This document shows positions 1-8,607 of a stretch of DNA of 56,877 nt, piece after piece (positions within the stretch are counted from its first letter, which is position 1; the number at the start of each line of letters is the position of its first letter). A program made the position numbers and the translations under genes. Origin of the DNA: Ruminococcus sp. (GTDB taxonomy: Bacteria; Bacillota; Clostridia; Oscillospirales; Ruminococcaceae). The DNA lies in the NCBI GenBank assembly GCA_015066705.1, contig SVNV01000014.1, forward strand, positions 1 through 56,877, read 5' to 3'. The notes under the pieces were generated by a model. That model worked only from the letters and a program-made list of their open reading frames with translations, searched no databases and was not told the origin of the DNA.

Positions 1-242
1 GGCAGCGGTCGGAACCATAAAGCCCTCTCGTGGTACCCGACGCTGACTGCGACAGCTGAAGCTGTCTTGTCCTCGTCGACCACTTCGCCCCCAGAACCTC
101 CCTTCATCTGCCACCGGCAGCGGTCGGAACCATAAAGCCCTCTCGTGGTACCCGACGCTGACTGCGACAGCTGAAGCTGTCTTGTCCTCGTCGACCACTT
201 CGCCCCCAGAACCTCCCTTCATCTGCCACCGGCAGCGGTCGG
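1..242. repeat. Perfect 115-bp GC-rich tandem repeat (2 full copies plus 12 bases)
   Basis: Units 1-115 and 116-230 read as identical, and a third copy starts at 231 and breaks off after 12 bases (231-242), where the sequence diverges. Each unit carries a 6-bp hairpin, GACAGC-TGAA-GCTGTC (51-66 and 166-181). The repeat is much richer in G and C than the flanking DNA and has no recognisable gene. The minus strand reads open for most of one unit, but the 115-base period shifts the frame in the next, so a conserved protein is unlikely. The window starts exactly at a unit boundary, so more copies may lie upstream. It resembles the GC-rich intergenic repeats common in gut Clostridia; that identity is an inference. 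Confidence 0.9.
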
Positions 243-293
243 TTCTGGCGCCCACGCCCTACGGTCGCTCGGGCTCAACCCTTATTTACACAA

Positions 294-330
294 AGCAAAA
301 AAGGTATCCATTAAGGATACCTTTTTTGCT
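294..330 (-). terminator. Terminator behind the tRNA-Ser pair
   Basis: A perfect 16-bp stem (294-309 with 315-330) and a 5-base loop, with an A6/T6 tract built into the stem. It lies directly after the 3' end of the minus-strand tRNA-Ser(GCT) and can act in both directions. Confidence 0.8.
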
Positions 331-420
331 TGGCGCAGAAAGAGGGATTTGAACCCTCGCGCCCGTTTCCAGACCTACTCCCTTAGCAGGGGAGCCCCTT
401 CACCACTTGGGTATTTCTGC
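331..420 (-). tRNA. tRNA-Ser (anticodon GCT)
   Basis: Read on the minus strand this is a class II tRNA. Acceptor strands GCAGAAA (414-420) and TTTCTGC (335-341) pair, followed by discriminator G and an encoded CCA (331-333). The anticodon arm is CTCCC-CTGCTAA-GGGAG, giving anticodon GCT, which reads AGC/AGU. The long variable arm is typical of serine tRNAs. It lies downstream of tRNA-Ser(TGA) and probably shares its promoter. Confidence 0.96.
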
Positions 421-431
421 AAAAATAATAA

Positions 432-456
432 AAAAATAGCGGATATCTCCGCAAAA
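432..456 (-). terminator. Hairpin between the two tRNA-Ser genes
   Basis: On the minus strand GCGGA-GATA-TCCGC (439-452) is followed by TATTTTTTTA, which looks like a weak intrinsic terminator or an RNA processing site between tRNA-Ser(TGA) and tRNA-Ser(GCT). It may lower the amount of the second tRNA. The stem is only 5 bp, so the effect is uncertain. Confidence 0.5.
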
Positions 457-461
457 TTGAT

Positions 462-550
<89 letters not shown>

Positions 551-586
551 ATATTCATTTAAGTCATCTCTCGTGACGACTTAATT

Positions 587-615
587 ATTTTAGCATATTT
601 CAAGTCGTTTGTCAA
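587..615 (-). promoter_or_regulatory. Sigma-A promoter for the tRNA-Ser pair
   Basis: Minus strand: TTGACA (610-615), 17-base spacer, TAAAAT (587-592). An imperfect hairpin (AAGTCATC/GACGACTT) lies between the -10 and the tRNA. Confidence 0.8.
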
Positions 616-713
616 GTATTTTTTTGATTTTTTTTAAAAATTACTTTTTAACCTAAAGTTTTTGAAAAACTTATTAAATTTGCACAAAAATTATCCTTTT
701 TTCAAATCGACTA

Positions 714-742
714 TTGAAATTATTGACAAATTGTAGTATAAT
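714..742 (+). promoter_or_regulatory. Sigma-A promoter for the VWA protein gene
   Basis: TTGAAA (714-719), 17-base spacer, TATAAT (737-742), followed by a leader of about 100 bases. The 551-851 gap holds this promoter and the divergent tRNA promoter; the rest is plain AT-rich DNA. Confidence 0.75.
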
Positions 743-851
743 AACATTATGCGATTCCTGTTTTGGTAAATTGTGTCTGTATTTTTCAGTAAAATTGCTA
801 CTTGATTGCTGAAAAATATAGTTTATTTTTCTTTTCGTTGGAGGATATTTT

Positions 852-3134
852 ATGGCAAAAATAGTTAACTTCACTGCAGATGGTGATGCTTCAAAATATA
901 AAAAGTATCTGTATAAGTCTAATACAAAATTTGTCATTATTGCTATTGTTTCAGCAGTTGTGGTTATAGCTTTATCTGTATTAATCGGACTCAGTATCTA
1001 TAACAAAAGCAGAATTGATAAGGCTAAAAAGGAGATAGGCTCTTTTAATAGTAAAAACAGAGTTCTTAGTGTTTCAGTTGACCCGAAGGTAGATAGTGAT
1101 AAAGACGGTCTGAAAAACGGTGATGAAAAAAAGCATAAGACAGATTATCTTATTGCCGATACAGACGGCGACGGAATTTCCGACGGAGAAGAGCTTCTTA
1201 TATATACTGACCCTACCAAGGCTGATAGCGACGGCGACGGACTTACTGACGGCGTAGAGGTTTATGCAGGACTTGACCCTAATAATAAGAAAACTGTTGG
1301 TTCTAACGATAAAGACCTTAAGTTCACAGTGTCTCAGACAACAGGTGAACTTACTGTTGAAATCAATGGTGATGCTTCTGTTTATGGCGTGGTTGTAGAT
1401 GAACTTCACCTTGCAGGCTTCAGCTCAAACCTTTCAATTCTTTCGGGAGTATATGAAGTTTATAATTCCGGGGGATTCGATAGCTGTAAGTTGAGTTTTG
1501 AGCTTATTGATTATTTCACACTTGACGCAAGCGTGTATAAATTTGATGTAATCGATGGTTCGTTCACAAAACTTGATTCTGAAATTGACGTTTATCATAG
1601 AACAATTTCAGCAGATATAACTATGAACGGTACATACCTTGTAGCTGATACCAAGACTATTGATATTCAGCCACTTACAAGAGTGCATTTCCTTATAGAT
1701 AATTCAGGCTCAATGTATTCTAAGGACGTTATGCCTACATCACCCGAAAATGATGTTTATTTCAAGCGTATAGAATTTGCAAAACAGCTTGTTGATAAAT
1801 TTGATGATAGCTATTCTGTTGCAATCAGCAGATTTACCGCAGATTATAATCTTATGCAGGATTTCACTAACGATAAGAAGCGTCTTAATGATATCCTCGA
1901 TAATATCAAAACACTTGACGAAAACTTTAACGGTACATATATCCAGCATTCTCTTGAACAGTGTATCAAGACATTTGGACAAACAGACGAAAAGACAGTA
2001 AACATACTCATATTCTTAACCGATGGAGATACTACAGAGAGTAGTAAACCAAATACAGACTACCTTGCACAGCTTGCAAAGGATAATAATGTTATTATCC
2101 TTACAGTAAGCCTTGGAAATAATATTGATAAGGTTGTTCTTAATGAAATTGCTCAGAAATCCGGCGGAAAGTATTACTCGGTTTACGATGCAAATCTTCT
2201 TAACCATATTCACGACCAGATTGTTGCAACCTTTAATTATGATAAAACAGAGATTGAATCTTCATCATCAGGCTATGGCTATATGATGTATAATATAGGC
2301 TTCCTTCCTTCAGAAAACGGCTTTGGCTTCAGTGATTACAGAACAATGAAAAACGATTCTGTGTCCTTCGGAATGAATTTGTTTGCTAAAAAATGGTATA
2401 CAAATATGCTTCCAATGACAATGGAAGGTACAACCTATGATGGTAAGGAAATTGAAGGCTATGATTTTACAGGTACTGATATTGAACAACAGTATGGCTT
2501 GCGTAAAAAACTCAGAACACTTTCATTTGTAGCTGTATCAACAGGAAGATTCTTGGACCCTGCAAAGTACCTTGATTTCAAGAGTAAGGGGAATATTCTT
2601 GATGTTCAGTCGGATATCAGTAAAGATGCCGGTAAAAATGGTTGGAGTGTTAAGAAATTCGTTCTTGATAAGCCGATACTTGACTGGGATTTTGTAAACT
2701 TCCTTGTGCTGGATGTAGAGAATAAAACAGACCTATTGAAAGAGGTTTTTGGTAAGAGTGAGACTGAATTCTATAAGGCAATCAATAGATTGAATGTAGA
2801 AAGTACAAATTCCGATTCATTCGTAAATCTTTCATCAGGCGATTTAGCTATGAATACTATCAGCGAAAAGCTGAAAAATGGTGAACCTGTTATCATTATG
2901 ATAAACGGAAACTATTCATTACTTGTAACATCGATTATCAAAAATGCTGATAATCCTTCAGAATATGTTCTTAAGGTTTATGACCCTTCTGTAAAGGATA
3001 TGGCAAATGACTTGTATATTACAAAAACAGTGGGCTGTACACTTAATGATAACGGAATAGTAAGCGGAAGAGAAAACTACTATAAGGCTATTTATGATAA
3101 GAAAGATGTTTCAGTAACAGTATATAAGGGCTGA
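852..3134 (+). CDS. Membrane-anchored von Willebrand factor A protein with thrombospondin type 3-like calcium repeats
   Basis: The 760-residue protein has a short basic cytoplasmic N-terminus and one membrane segment (about 27-49). Three Asp-rich DxDxDG loops follow (81-86, 103-108, 125-130), typical of thrombospondin type 3 or EF-hand-like calcium-binding repeats. The VWA domain (about 276-465) has an intact MIDAS: DxSxS at D283-S285-S287, T362 and D391. VWA domains bind protein ligands through a divalent metal, so an extracytoplasmic adhesion or scaffold role is likely. The last 200 residues weakly resemble the back half of a C39-like papain fold, but I see no catalytic Cys/His pair. ATG follows GGAGG at 840-844. 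The gene is monocistronic, with its own promoter and terminator. The ligand is unknown. Confidence 0.85.
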   Translation: MAKIVNFTADGDASKYKKYLYKSNTKFVIIAIVSAVVVIALSVLIGLSIYNKSRIDKAKKEIGSFNSKNRVLSVSVDPKVDSDKDGLKNGDEKKHKTDYLIADTDGDGISDGEELLIYTDPTKADSDGDGLTDGVEVYAGLDPNNKKTVGSNDKDLKFTVSQTTGELTVEINGDASVYGVVVDELHLAGFSSNLSILSGVYEVYNSGGFDSCKLSFELIDYFTLDASVYKFDVIDGSFTKLDSEIDVYHRTISADITMNGTYLVADTKTIDIQPLTRVHFLIDNSGSMYSKDVMPTSPENDVYFKRIEFAKQLVDKFDDSYSVAISRFTADYNLMQDFTNDKKRLNDILDNIKTLDENFNGTYIQHSLEQCIKTFGQTDEKTVNILIFLTDGDTTESSKPNTDYLAQLAKDNNVIILTVSLGNNIDKVVLNEIAQKSGGKYYSVYDANLLNHIHDQIVATFNYDKTEIESSSSGYGYMMYNIGFLPSENGFGFSDYRTMKNDSVSFGMNLFAKKWYTNMLPMTMEGTTYDGKEIEGYDFTGTDIEQQYGLRKKLRTLSFVAVSTGRFLDPAKYLDFKSKGNILDVQSDISKDAGKNGWSVKKFVLDKPILDWDFVNFLVLDVENKTDLLKEVFGKSETEFYKAINRLNVESTNSDSFVNLSSGDLAMNTISEKLKNGEPVIIMINGNYSLLVTSIIKNADNPSEYVLKVYDPSVKDMANDLYITKTVGCTLNDNGIVSGRENYYKAIYDKKDVSVTVYKG

Positions 3135-3140
3135 TAATTT

Positions 3141-3171
3141 AAAACCTGTGTCTTGTGGCACAGGTTTTTTT
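3141..3171 (+). terminator. Terminator after the VWA protein gene
   Basis: AACCTGTG (3143-3150) pairs with CACAGGTT (3159-3166), followed by a T-rich tail. Confidence 0.88.
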
Positions 3172-3181
3172 GTAGAATTTA

Positions 3182-3210
3182 TTGACTTTTTATGATAAAA
3201 AAGTTATAAT
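3182..3210 (+). promoter_or_regulatory. Sigma-A promoter for the Lrp-aminotransferase genes
   Basis: TTGACT (3182-3187), 17-base spacer, TATAAT (3205-3210). The leader of about 45 bases ends in an AAAGGGG ribosome binding site. Confidence 0.82.
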
Positions 3211-3261
3211 TATAGAGTGTAGGTTTCTACACGATTTACTATGCCGAAAGGGGTATGAAAT

Positions 3262-3741
3262 ATGGACGCTTTGATAAATTTGCTTAAAACCAATGCAAGA
3301 CTTACAAATGCTGAGCTTGCCGTTATGCTTGATACAGATGAAAAGACTGTTGCGGGCTGGATAGAAGAGCTTGAAGAAAAGGGTATTATTAAGGGCTATA
3401 CCGCTATTGTCAATGATGAGCTTGTTGATGATGAAAATGTAACTGCACTTATCGAGGTTAAGGTTACACCACAGTCACAGAGCGGTTTTGATGCAATCGC
3501 AAGAACAATCGCTTCCTATGAAGAGGTTGAAGCTTGTACACTTATGTCAGGTACATACGACCTTTGCGTTACAGTAAGCGGTAAGAATCTCAGAGATATT
3601 TCAATGTTTGTAGCAAACAGACTTGCGGGAATTGACGGAGTGCTTTCAACAGCCACAAACTTTGTGCTAAAGAGATATAAGGATAATAATATTATTATAA
3701 TTGATGAAGAAACTGATGAGAGAGGTTTGATTTCACCGTGA
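3262..3741 (+). CDS. Lrp/AsnC family transcriptional regulator
   Basis: The 159-residue protein has an N-terminal winged helix-turn-helix (about 1-55, LTNAELAVMLDTDEKTV) and a C-terminal RAM/AsnC ligand-binding domain (about 65-140). These proteins form octamers that sense amino acids and bind DNA. It overlaps the following aminotransferase gene by 4 bases (GTGA), so translation is probably coupled and the regulator probably responds to a substrate or product of that enzyme or of related amino acid metabolism. Length is normal for the family. The effector cannot be told from the sequence. Confidence 0.93.
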   Translation: MDALINLLKTNARLTNAELAVMLDTDEKTVAGWIEELEEKGIIKGYTAIVNDELVDDENVTALIEVKVTPQSQSGFDAIARTIASYEEVEACTLMSGTYDLCVTVSGKNLRDISMFVANRLAGIDGVLSTATNFVLKRYKDNNIIIIDEETDERGLISP

Positions 3742-4913
3742 TAGATTACGATAAGGTAATAGTCGGTGCTGCAAGAGATATGAAACCCAGCGGTATCAGA
3801 AAATTTTTTGATATTGCTCAGAAACTTGAGGGCGTAATTTCTCTCGGCGTTGGCGAGCCTGATTTCCAGACACCTTGGAAAATCAGACAGACTGCTATAA
3901 AAACCCTTGAAAAAGGAAAGACAACCTATACAGGAAACAGGGGCCTTTCTGAACTTCTGGGTGAAATCTCAAATTATTTTGAGGATACAATAAATGTCAA
4001 ATATGACCCTGAAAAGGAAATTATTGTTACGGTTGGTGGCTCAGAAGCTATCGACATTTCAATAAGAGCAATGGTAGAGGCGGGCGATGAGGTTCTTATT
4101 GTAGAGCCTTGCTTTGTTTGCTACTCACCGATTGTTTCACTTTCAGGAGGCGTTCCTGTGCCTATTGCTACTAAGGTTGAGAATAATTTCCGCCTTACAG
4201 CAGAGGAACTTAGAGAAAAAATTACCGATAAGACTAAGCTTCTCATACTTCCTTTTCCTAATAATCCGACAGGTGCTGTAATGCGTAAAAAGGATTTGGA
4301 AGCTATCGCTGAGGTTTTAAAAGATACAAATATCGTTGTTCTTTCTGATGAAATATATAGCGAGCTTACTTATGGTGATAAACACTACTCTATCGCTCAG
4401 TGCGAGGGGATGAGAGAAAGAACAATCGTTATTAACGGCTTTTCAAAGAGCTTTGCGATGACGGGCTGGAGACTTGGCTTCCTTGCTGGTCCAAGAGAAA
4501 TTGTTCAGCATATCTTTAAGATACATCAGTATGCTATTATGTGTTCACCGACAACAAGCCAGTATGCTGCGATAGCAGGACTTAAGTATTGCCGTGAAGA
4601 CGTTAAGAAAATGGTTGATGAGTATAATATGCGTAGACGTCTTGTGGTTGACGGCTTTAATAAACTCGGACTCGAATGCTTTGTTCCTGAGGGCGCATTT
4701 TATGTGTTCCCGTCAATTAAATCAACAGGGCTCTCAAGTAAGGATTTCTGTGAACAGCTTGTTTATAGTAAAAAGGTTGCTGTTGTTCCCGGTGATGCTT
4801 TCGGCGAAAGCGGAGAAGGTTTTATAAGAGTTTCATATGCATATTCTGTGAAGCATCTTAAAGAAGCTCTTAAACGTATCGGAGAATTTTTAGAAGAATT
4901 TCATAATAAATAA
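3738..4913 (+). CDS. Pyridoxal-phosphate-dependent class I/II aminotransferase (aspartate/aromatic type)
   Basis: The 391-residue protein starts with GTG inside the regulator's stop region. Fold type I aminotransferase signatures are visible: NNPTG (N175-G179), DEIYS (D204-Y207), and the PLP-binding Schiff-base lysine K237 in the SKSFAMTGWRLG block, plus a C-terminal FIRVSY arginine that should bind the substrate carboxylate. It transfers amino groups between an amino acid and a 2-oxo acid in the cytoplasm. The family includes aspartate aminotransferases and the PatA-like enzymes often paired with Lrp regulators; the exact substrate cannot be assigned. ispE follows after 13 bases, so the operon probably continues. 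Confidence 0.92.
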   Translation: MIDYDKVIVGAARDMKPSGIRKFFDIAQKLEGVISLGVGEPDFQTPWKIRQTAIKTLEKGKTTYTGNRGLSELLGEISNYFEDTINVKYDPEKEIIVTVGGSEAIDISIRAMVEAGDEVLIVEPCFVCYSPIVSLSGGVPVPIATKVENNFRLTAEELREKITDKTKLLILPFPNNPTGAVMRKKDLEAIAEVLKDTNIVVLSDEIYSELTYGDKHYSIAQCEGMRERTIVINGFSKSFAMTGWRLGFLAGPREIVQHIFKIHQYAIMCSPTTSQYAAIAGLKYCREDVKKMVDEYNMRRRLVVDGFNKLGLECFVPEGAFYVFPSIKSTGLSSKDFCEQLVYSKKVAVVPGDAFGESGEGFIRVSYAYSVKHLKEALKRIGEFLEEFHNK

Positions 4914-4926
4914 AAGGAGATTGTAA

Positions 4927-5814
4927 ATGTCTGACAGTATAGCCTTGAAGGCTTATGGGAAATTAAATTTATTGCTTGATATCGTGGGAAAACGCCACGA
5001 CGGTTACCATACACTTAAATCTGTATTTCAGTCGGTATCTGTTTATGATATGCTTACAGTAACTCTTACGGACGACGATAAAATAACTATTGACTGCGAT
5101 GATGAAAGCGTTCCTTGTGATGAGAGAAATCTTGTTTATAAGGCTTGTACTGCCTTTTTTGAAGCAACAGGAAAGGACTTTCACGGGGTAAATATACTTC
5201 TTGAAAAGAATATTCCGTCAATGGCTGGTATGGCTGGCGGAAGTGCTGACTGTGCGGCTACGCTTGTTGCACTTAACATGCTGACAGAGGCAGAGCTTAC
5301 TGAAGCACAGCTTTGCGATATCGGCGAAAAGCTTGGGGCTGATGTTCCTTTTTGTATTGTGGGCGGAACAGTTCTCTGTGAGGGTATAGGCGAAATCCTT
5401 ACGCCACTTCCCGATTTGGAAGAATGTTATTTTGCTGTTTGTAAACCTGAAATTTCAATTTCCACACCTGAATGCTATAAGAAGTTTGATAATATGATTA
5501 TCACAGAAAAGGCTAAGGCAGACGATATGATTGCGGCACTTGTTGTGGGAGATGTGGATAATATTGCAAAATATCTCTATAACGCTCTTGAATATGCCGC
5601 TGATTGTAGTGAAATCAGAGAGATTAAAGAAAAAATGCTTGAAAACGATGCTCTCGGTGCACTTATGACCGGAAGCGGCTCGGCTGTTTTTGGCATTTTT
5701 GATAATAAACGTGATGCAAAAAAATGCGTTAAGGAGCTTGAAGATGATTATATCTTCTGTAAGACTTTAAAACCTGTTCCTGTTGGTGTTGAAATTATTG
5801 AGCATACATTGTAG
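4927..5814 (+). CDS. ispE: 4-diphosphocytidyl-2-C-methyl-D-erythritol kinase
   Basis: A GHMP-family kinase of 295 residues that phosphorylates the 2-hydroxyl of CDP-methylerythritol with ATP in the non-mevalonate isoprenoid pathway. Visible landmarks: N-terminal AYGKLNLLLDIVGKRHDGYH (substrate-binding lysine and the RxDGYH block), the ATP-binding loop PSMAGMAGGSADCAA at about 91-105, and a C-terminal MTGSGSAVFG glycine-rich motif. Length is normal. ATG follows AAGGAG by 6 bases. It shows that the organism uses the MEP pathway. Confidence 0.96.
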   Translation: MSDSIALKAYGKLNLLLDIVGKRHDGYHTLKSVFQSVSVYDMLTVTLTDDDKITIDCDDESVPCDERNLVYKACTAFFEATGKDFHGVNILLEKNIPSMAGMAGGSADCAATLVALNMLTEAELTEAQLCDIGEKLGADVPFCIVGGTVLCEGIGEILTPLPDLEECYFAVCKPEISISTPECYKKFDNMIITEKAKADDMIAALVVGDVDNIAKYLYNALEYAADCSEIREIKEKMLENDALGALMTGSGSAVFGIFDNKRDAKKCVKELEDDYIFCKTLKPVPVGVEIIEHTL

Positions 5815-5825
5815 GAGGAATACAG

Positions 5826-7031
5826 ATGGCACTTTTGAAAAAATGTAGCTGCTGTGGATATAAATTTAAAAAGCATGACGGAGCTATATGTCCTGAATGC
5901 TTTACTTCAAGAGCTGAAACATTGGAATGTGATGACCTTCCGGAAGAGCTTCATTCTCACGACGATATAAAATCCTTTTCATATGAGGATAATGTCAGCG
6001 ATATGCAGAAACAGCTTGAAGAGGAAAGAATAGAAGCTGCTGAAGAGGAAGCTATGAGAAGCGTGGAATCTTTTTCAGAGAATAATGGTCCTACCGGAAA
6101 CCGTTCAACTAACTTCGGCTCTCCTGTTGGTGCATCTTTTGCCTCATCATCGTCAAATGGCAACAGACAAACTAATTTTACAAAAACAACTAAAACAACT
6201 ACATATGTAACCAATAGAAACGGTACTACAACTTATACATCAAGCTATACGTCTTCTGATGGGAATCCTCAGTCTGCTTTTGATATGCTTCGAATGGCTC
6301 AGAAACACGCCAAAAGAAACGAACGTAAAATTAAATTTATAGTTGTTATTGTAATGATTTTAATTCTTATTTCCTTTGCACTTCCTGTAATCTTTGCCTT
6401 TATGGGGATGAAATATGCTGAGAGCAGAGAATCTACATATGATGAGTATTACTTTACTCAGGATTGGAAGGACGATTATGTACCTGATAATGAACCTGTT
6501 TTGATTCCGCCTGAAGTGCCTGAGATACCTCGTTTTTCACGTTATGACAGCGGAACTCATTATTATCCTGATATGGCAATAGTTTCTCAGGGTGAGACTG
6601 TTGTAGAAAAAGGATATAAAATCACAGTCGGAACACCATCGTATATAGCAATCGGTCATGATTTTTTCACTCAGGATTTTGAAGAGAATGCATATTTGGA
6701 ATCACTTGAGGATTATTTTATTGTCGAACTTCCGATGACAATATCTAATTATACTGATGAGAATCTGAATGTTTCTGACTTTGAAGTGCATCTCGAATCA
6801 CTGTATATTGATGATGATGGTGAAATCGGAGAGAGTATTATAAGTAAAGCTCTTGTTAATGATATTTATTTAAAGGGTGTTGTCAAACAGGGGATAACAA
6901 GCCATTATCCACTTTATTTTGCAGTGCCGGTGGCTCATTACTATTCAGTAGTGTATAAAATGGATTTCAACGACAATCCGGAGTATTTTTTCTATACAGA
7001 TTTTACTGCCGAACAGGTTATAAAGGGATAA
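5826..7031 (+). CDS. Zinc-ribbon, single-pass membrane protein of unknown function
   Basis: The 401-residue protein opens with a zinc ribbon (CSCCGYKFKKHDGAICPEC, C8/C11 and C22/C25), then an acidic coiled region, a Ser/Thr-rich linker (about 95-145), a basic stretch and one strong membrane helix (about 172-197). The remaining 200 residues should be outside the cell and look like a beta-rich domain of the kind found in DUF4352-type lipoproteins (a tentative resemblance). A cytoplasmic zinc ribbon, a flexible linker and an outside domain suggest a sensor or scaffold. It sits 11 bases after ispE and 4 bases before the radical SAM gene. Function unknown. Confidence 0.75.
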   Translation: MALLKKCSCCGYKFKKHDGAICPECFTSRAETLECDDLPEELHSHDDIKSFSYEDNVSDMQKQLEEERIEAAEEEAMRSVESFSENNGPTGNRSTNFGSPVGASFASSSSNGNRQTNFTKTTKTTTYVTNRNGTTTYTSSYTSSDGNPQSAFDMLRMAQKHAKRNERKIKFIVVIVMILILISFALPVIFAFMGMKYAESRESTYDEYYFTQDWKDDYVPDNEPVLIPPEVPEIPRFSRYDSGTHYYPDMAIVSQGETVVEKGYKITVGTPSYIAIGHDFFTQDFEENAYLESLEDYFIVELPMTISNYTDENLNVSDFEVHLESLYIDDDGEIGESIISKALVNDIYLKGVVKQGITSHYPLYFAVPVAHYYSVVYKMDFNDNPEYFFYTDFTAEQVIKG

Positions 7032-7035
7032 AATT

Positions 7036-7917
7036 ATGAATTTGAATAAATGTGAGCTCTGCCCAAGAAAATGTGGAGTTGACAGAACAAAGAAATGCGG
7101 ATTTTGTGGTGAGACCGATGAAATCCGCATTGCCAATTTCCAGCTTCATTTCTGGGAAGAGCCTGTAATCAGTGGTAAAAACGGCTCGGGAACAGTGTTT
7201 TTTTCGGGCTGTGTGCTGAAATGTGTTTTCTGTCAGAATTATGAAATTTCAGCACAGAATAAAGGCTATGTTGTTTCTGTAAACAGACTTGCAGAGATTT
7301 TTCTTGAACTTCAGAATAAAGGCGCACATAATATAAATCTTGTAAATCCTACCCACTTTGTCCCACAGATTATCGAGTCACTTGACCTTTGTAAGGGAAA
7401 ACTACATATTCCTGTGGTTTATAATAGCGGAGGCTATGAAAGGGTGGAAACAATCGAGAAATTAAAGAGCTATGTTGATGTTTTTTTGCCTGATTTAAAG
7501 TATTTTGATAGTAAAATTTCAAAAGAATATTCAAAGACAGAGGACTATTTTATAAACGCAATTTCTGCTATTAAAAAAATGGCTGAAATAACCGGCAAAC
7601 CTATAATAGAAAACGGTCTTATAAAGCGTGGAACTATTGTCCGTCACCTTGTTTTACCAAACTCAAGAAAGGATTCTATCACCTTGATTGAAAAACTTGG
7701 CGAAACATTTAAAAAGGACGAAATTATGCTTAGCATTATGAGCCAGTATACACCTATGTATAAGGCACTTGATATTAAAAAATTAAACCGTAAAACTTCC
7801 ACATTCGAGTATAATTCTGTGCTTGATGTGGCTGAAAAATATGGCTGGGACGGATTTTCACAACAGCGTGACTCTGCAAATGAAATGTATGTCCCACCGT
7901 TTTCTGATAAACCGTAA
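7036..7917 (+). CDS. Radical SAM protein of the PflX (COG1313) type
   Basis: The 293-residue protein has the radical SAM cluster motif CxxxCxxC at C59, C63 and C66, which binds a 4Fe-4S cluster that cleaves S-adenosylmethionine. In front of it is an extra cysteine group (C6, C9, C13, C21, C24) that could hold a second cluster or zinc, a feature of the PflX-like relatives of glycyl-radical enzyme activases. No glycyl-radical enzyme gene is nearby, so a classic activase role is not supported by context. It begins 4 bases after the zinc-ribbon membrane protein and is followed 12 bases later by the methionine synthase reactivation gene. Substrate unknown. Confidence 0.85.
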   Translation: MNLNKCELCPRKCGVDRTKKCGFCGETDEIRIANFQLHFWEEPVISGKNGSGTVFFSGCVLKCVFCQNYEISAQNKGYVVSVNRLAEIFLELQNKGAHNINLVNPTHFVPQIIESLDLCKGKLHIPVVYNSGGYERVETIEKLKSYVDVFLPDLKYFDSKISKEYSKTEDYFINAISAIKKMAEITGKPIIENGLIKRGTIVRHLVLPNSRKDSITLIEKLGETFKKDEIMLSIMSQYTPMYKALDIKKLNRKTSTFEYNSVLDVAEKYGWDGFSQQRDSANEMYVPPFSDKP

Positions 7918-7929
7918 AGAAGTGATTTT

Positions 7930-8607
7930 ATGGAAATTTTAAAGGTCAGGATGGACGAAGCCCTCAGATATATGGGCTTTTCCGATAAAAAACCTGACGA
8001 TACTTTTATGGATATGGTGTACGAGGTGGAAAAAGAGCTTCTTTTAGCCTGTAAGCCAAAGTATACCTATAAAATTTTTGATGTAAAAGATATTTCCTTT
8101 GAAAAAAACGAGGTTTCACTAAAAAATTGTAACCTCGTCCTTAAAGGTAAGGATATAACAAACCACCTTAAAGACTGTAATAAGGTTGCTATTATGGCGT
8201 GTACTGCGTCAGCGGAAGTTGACAGACTTATGAGAATATATAAGGTCTGCGATATGACAAAGGCTGTTGTGTGCGATAGTATGGCGTCAGCGCTTGCAGA
8301 ACAGATTTGCGACGAGGCACAAAAGGAAATTACTGAAAAAATAAATGGCTATACAACGTGGCGATTTTCTTGTGGATATGGGGACTTCCCACTTGAAACC
8401 CAGAAAGAAATATCGTCACTTCTTGATACACCAAAAACAATAGGTGCAACAGTTACAGAAAGCTACCTTATGACACCTTTGAAGTCTGTTACTGCCGTGT
8501 TTGGAATAAGCGATAAGCCTGTTCCTAAAAAGCGTATGGGCTGTGAAAGCTGCAATATGCGAGAAAATTGTAAATTCAGAAAAAGGGGAGAACGCTGTGA
8601 ATTTTAA
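7930..8607 (+). CDS. Stand-alone methionine synthase reactivation (activation-domain) protein
   Basis: This 225-residue protein matches the activation region that forms the C-terminus of E. coli MetH: an AdoMet-binding fold with CSYGDFPL-like SCGYGDFPLETQ at about 146-157 and a following block leading to ESYLMTPLKS. That domain remethylates cob(II)alamin with SAM after accidental oxidation. Here it is a separate gene immediately upstream of, and overlapping by 11 bases, a metH that lacks the domain, so the two probably form a complex. The C-terminal tail is Cys-rich (GCESCNMRENC ... ERC), which E. coli MetH does not have and which could bind a metal or cluster. Confidence 0.9.
   Translation: MEILKVRMDEALRYMGFSDKKPDDTFMDMVYEVEKELLLACKPKYTYKIFDVKDISFEKNEVSLKNCNLVLKGKDITNHLKDCNKVAIMACTASAEVDRLMRIYKVCDMTKAVVCDSMASALAEQICDEAQKEITEKINGYTTWRFSCGYGDFPLETQKEISSLLDTPKTIGATVTESYLMTPLKSVTAVFGISDKPVPKKRMGCESCNMRENCKFRKRGERCEF

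Noticed and set aside
1-242. Possible CRISPR array from the repeated unit
   Set aside because: The units abut directly with no spacers, the period is 115 bases and there are only two full copies.
7036-7917. Pyruvate formate-lyase activating enzyme
   Set aside because: The radical SAM core fits the PflX-like group, no glycyl-radical enzyme is nearby and the N-terminal extra cysteines differ from PflA.
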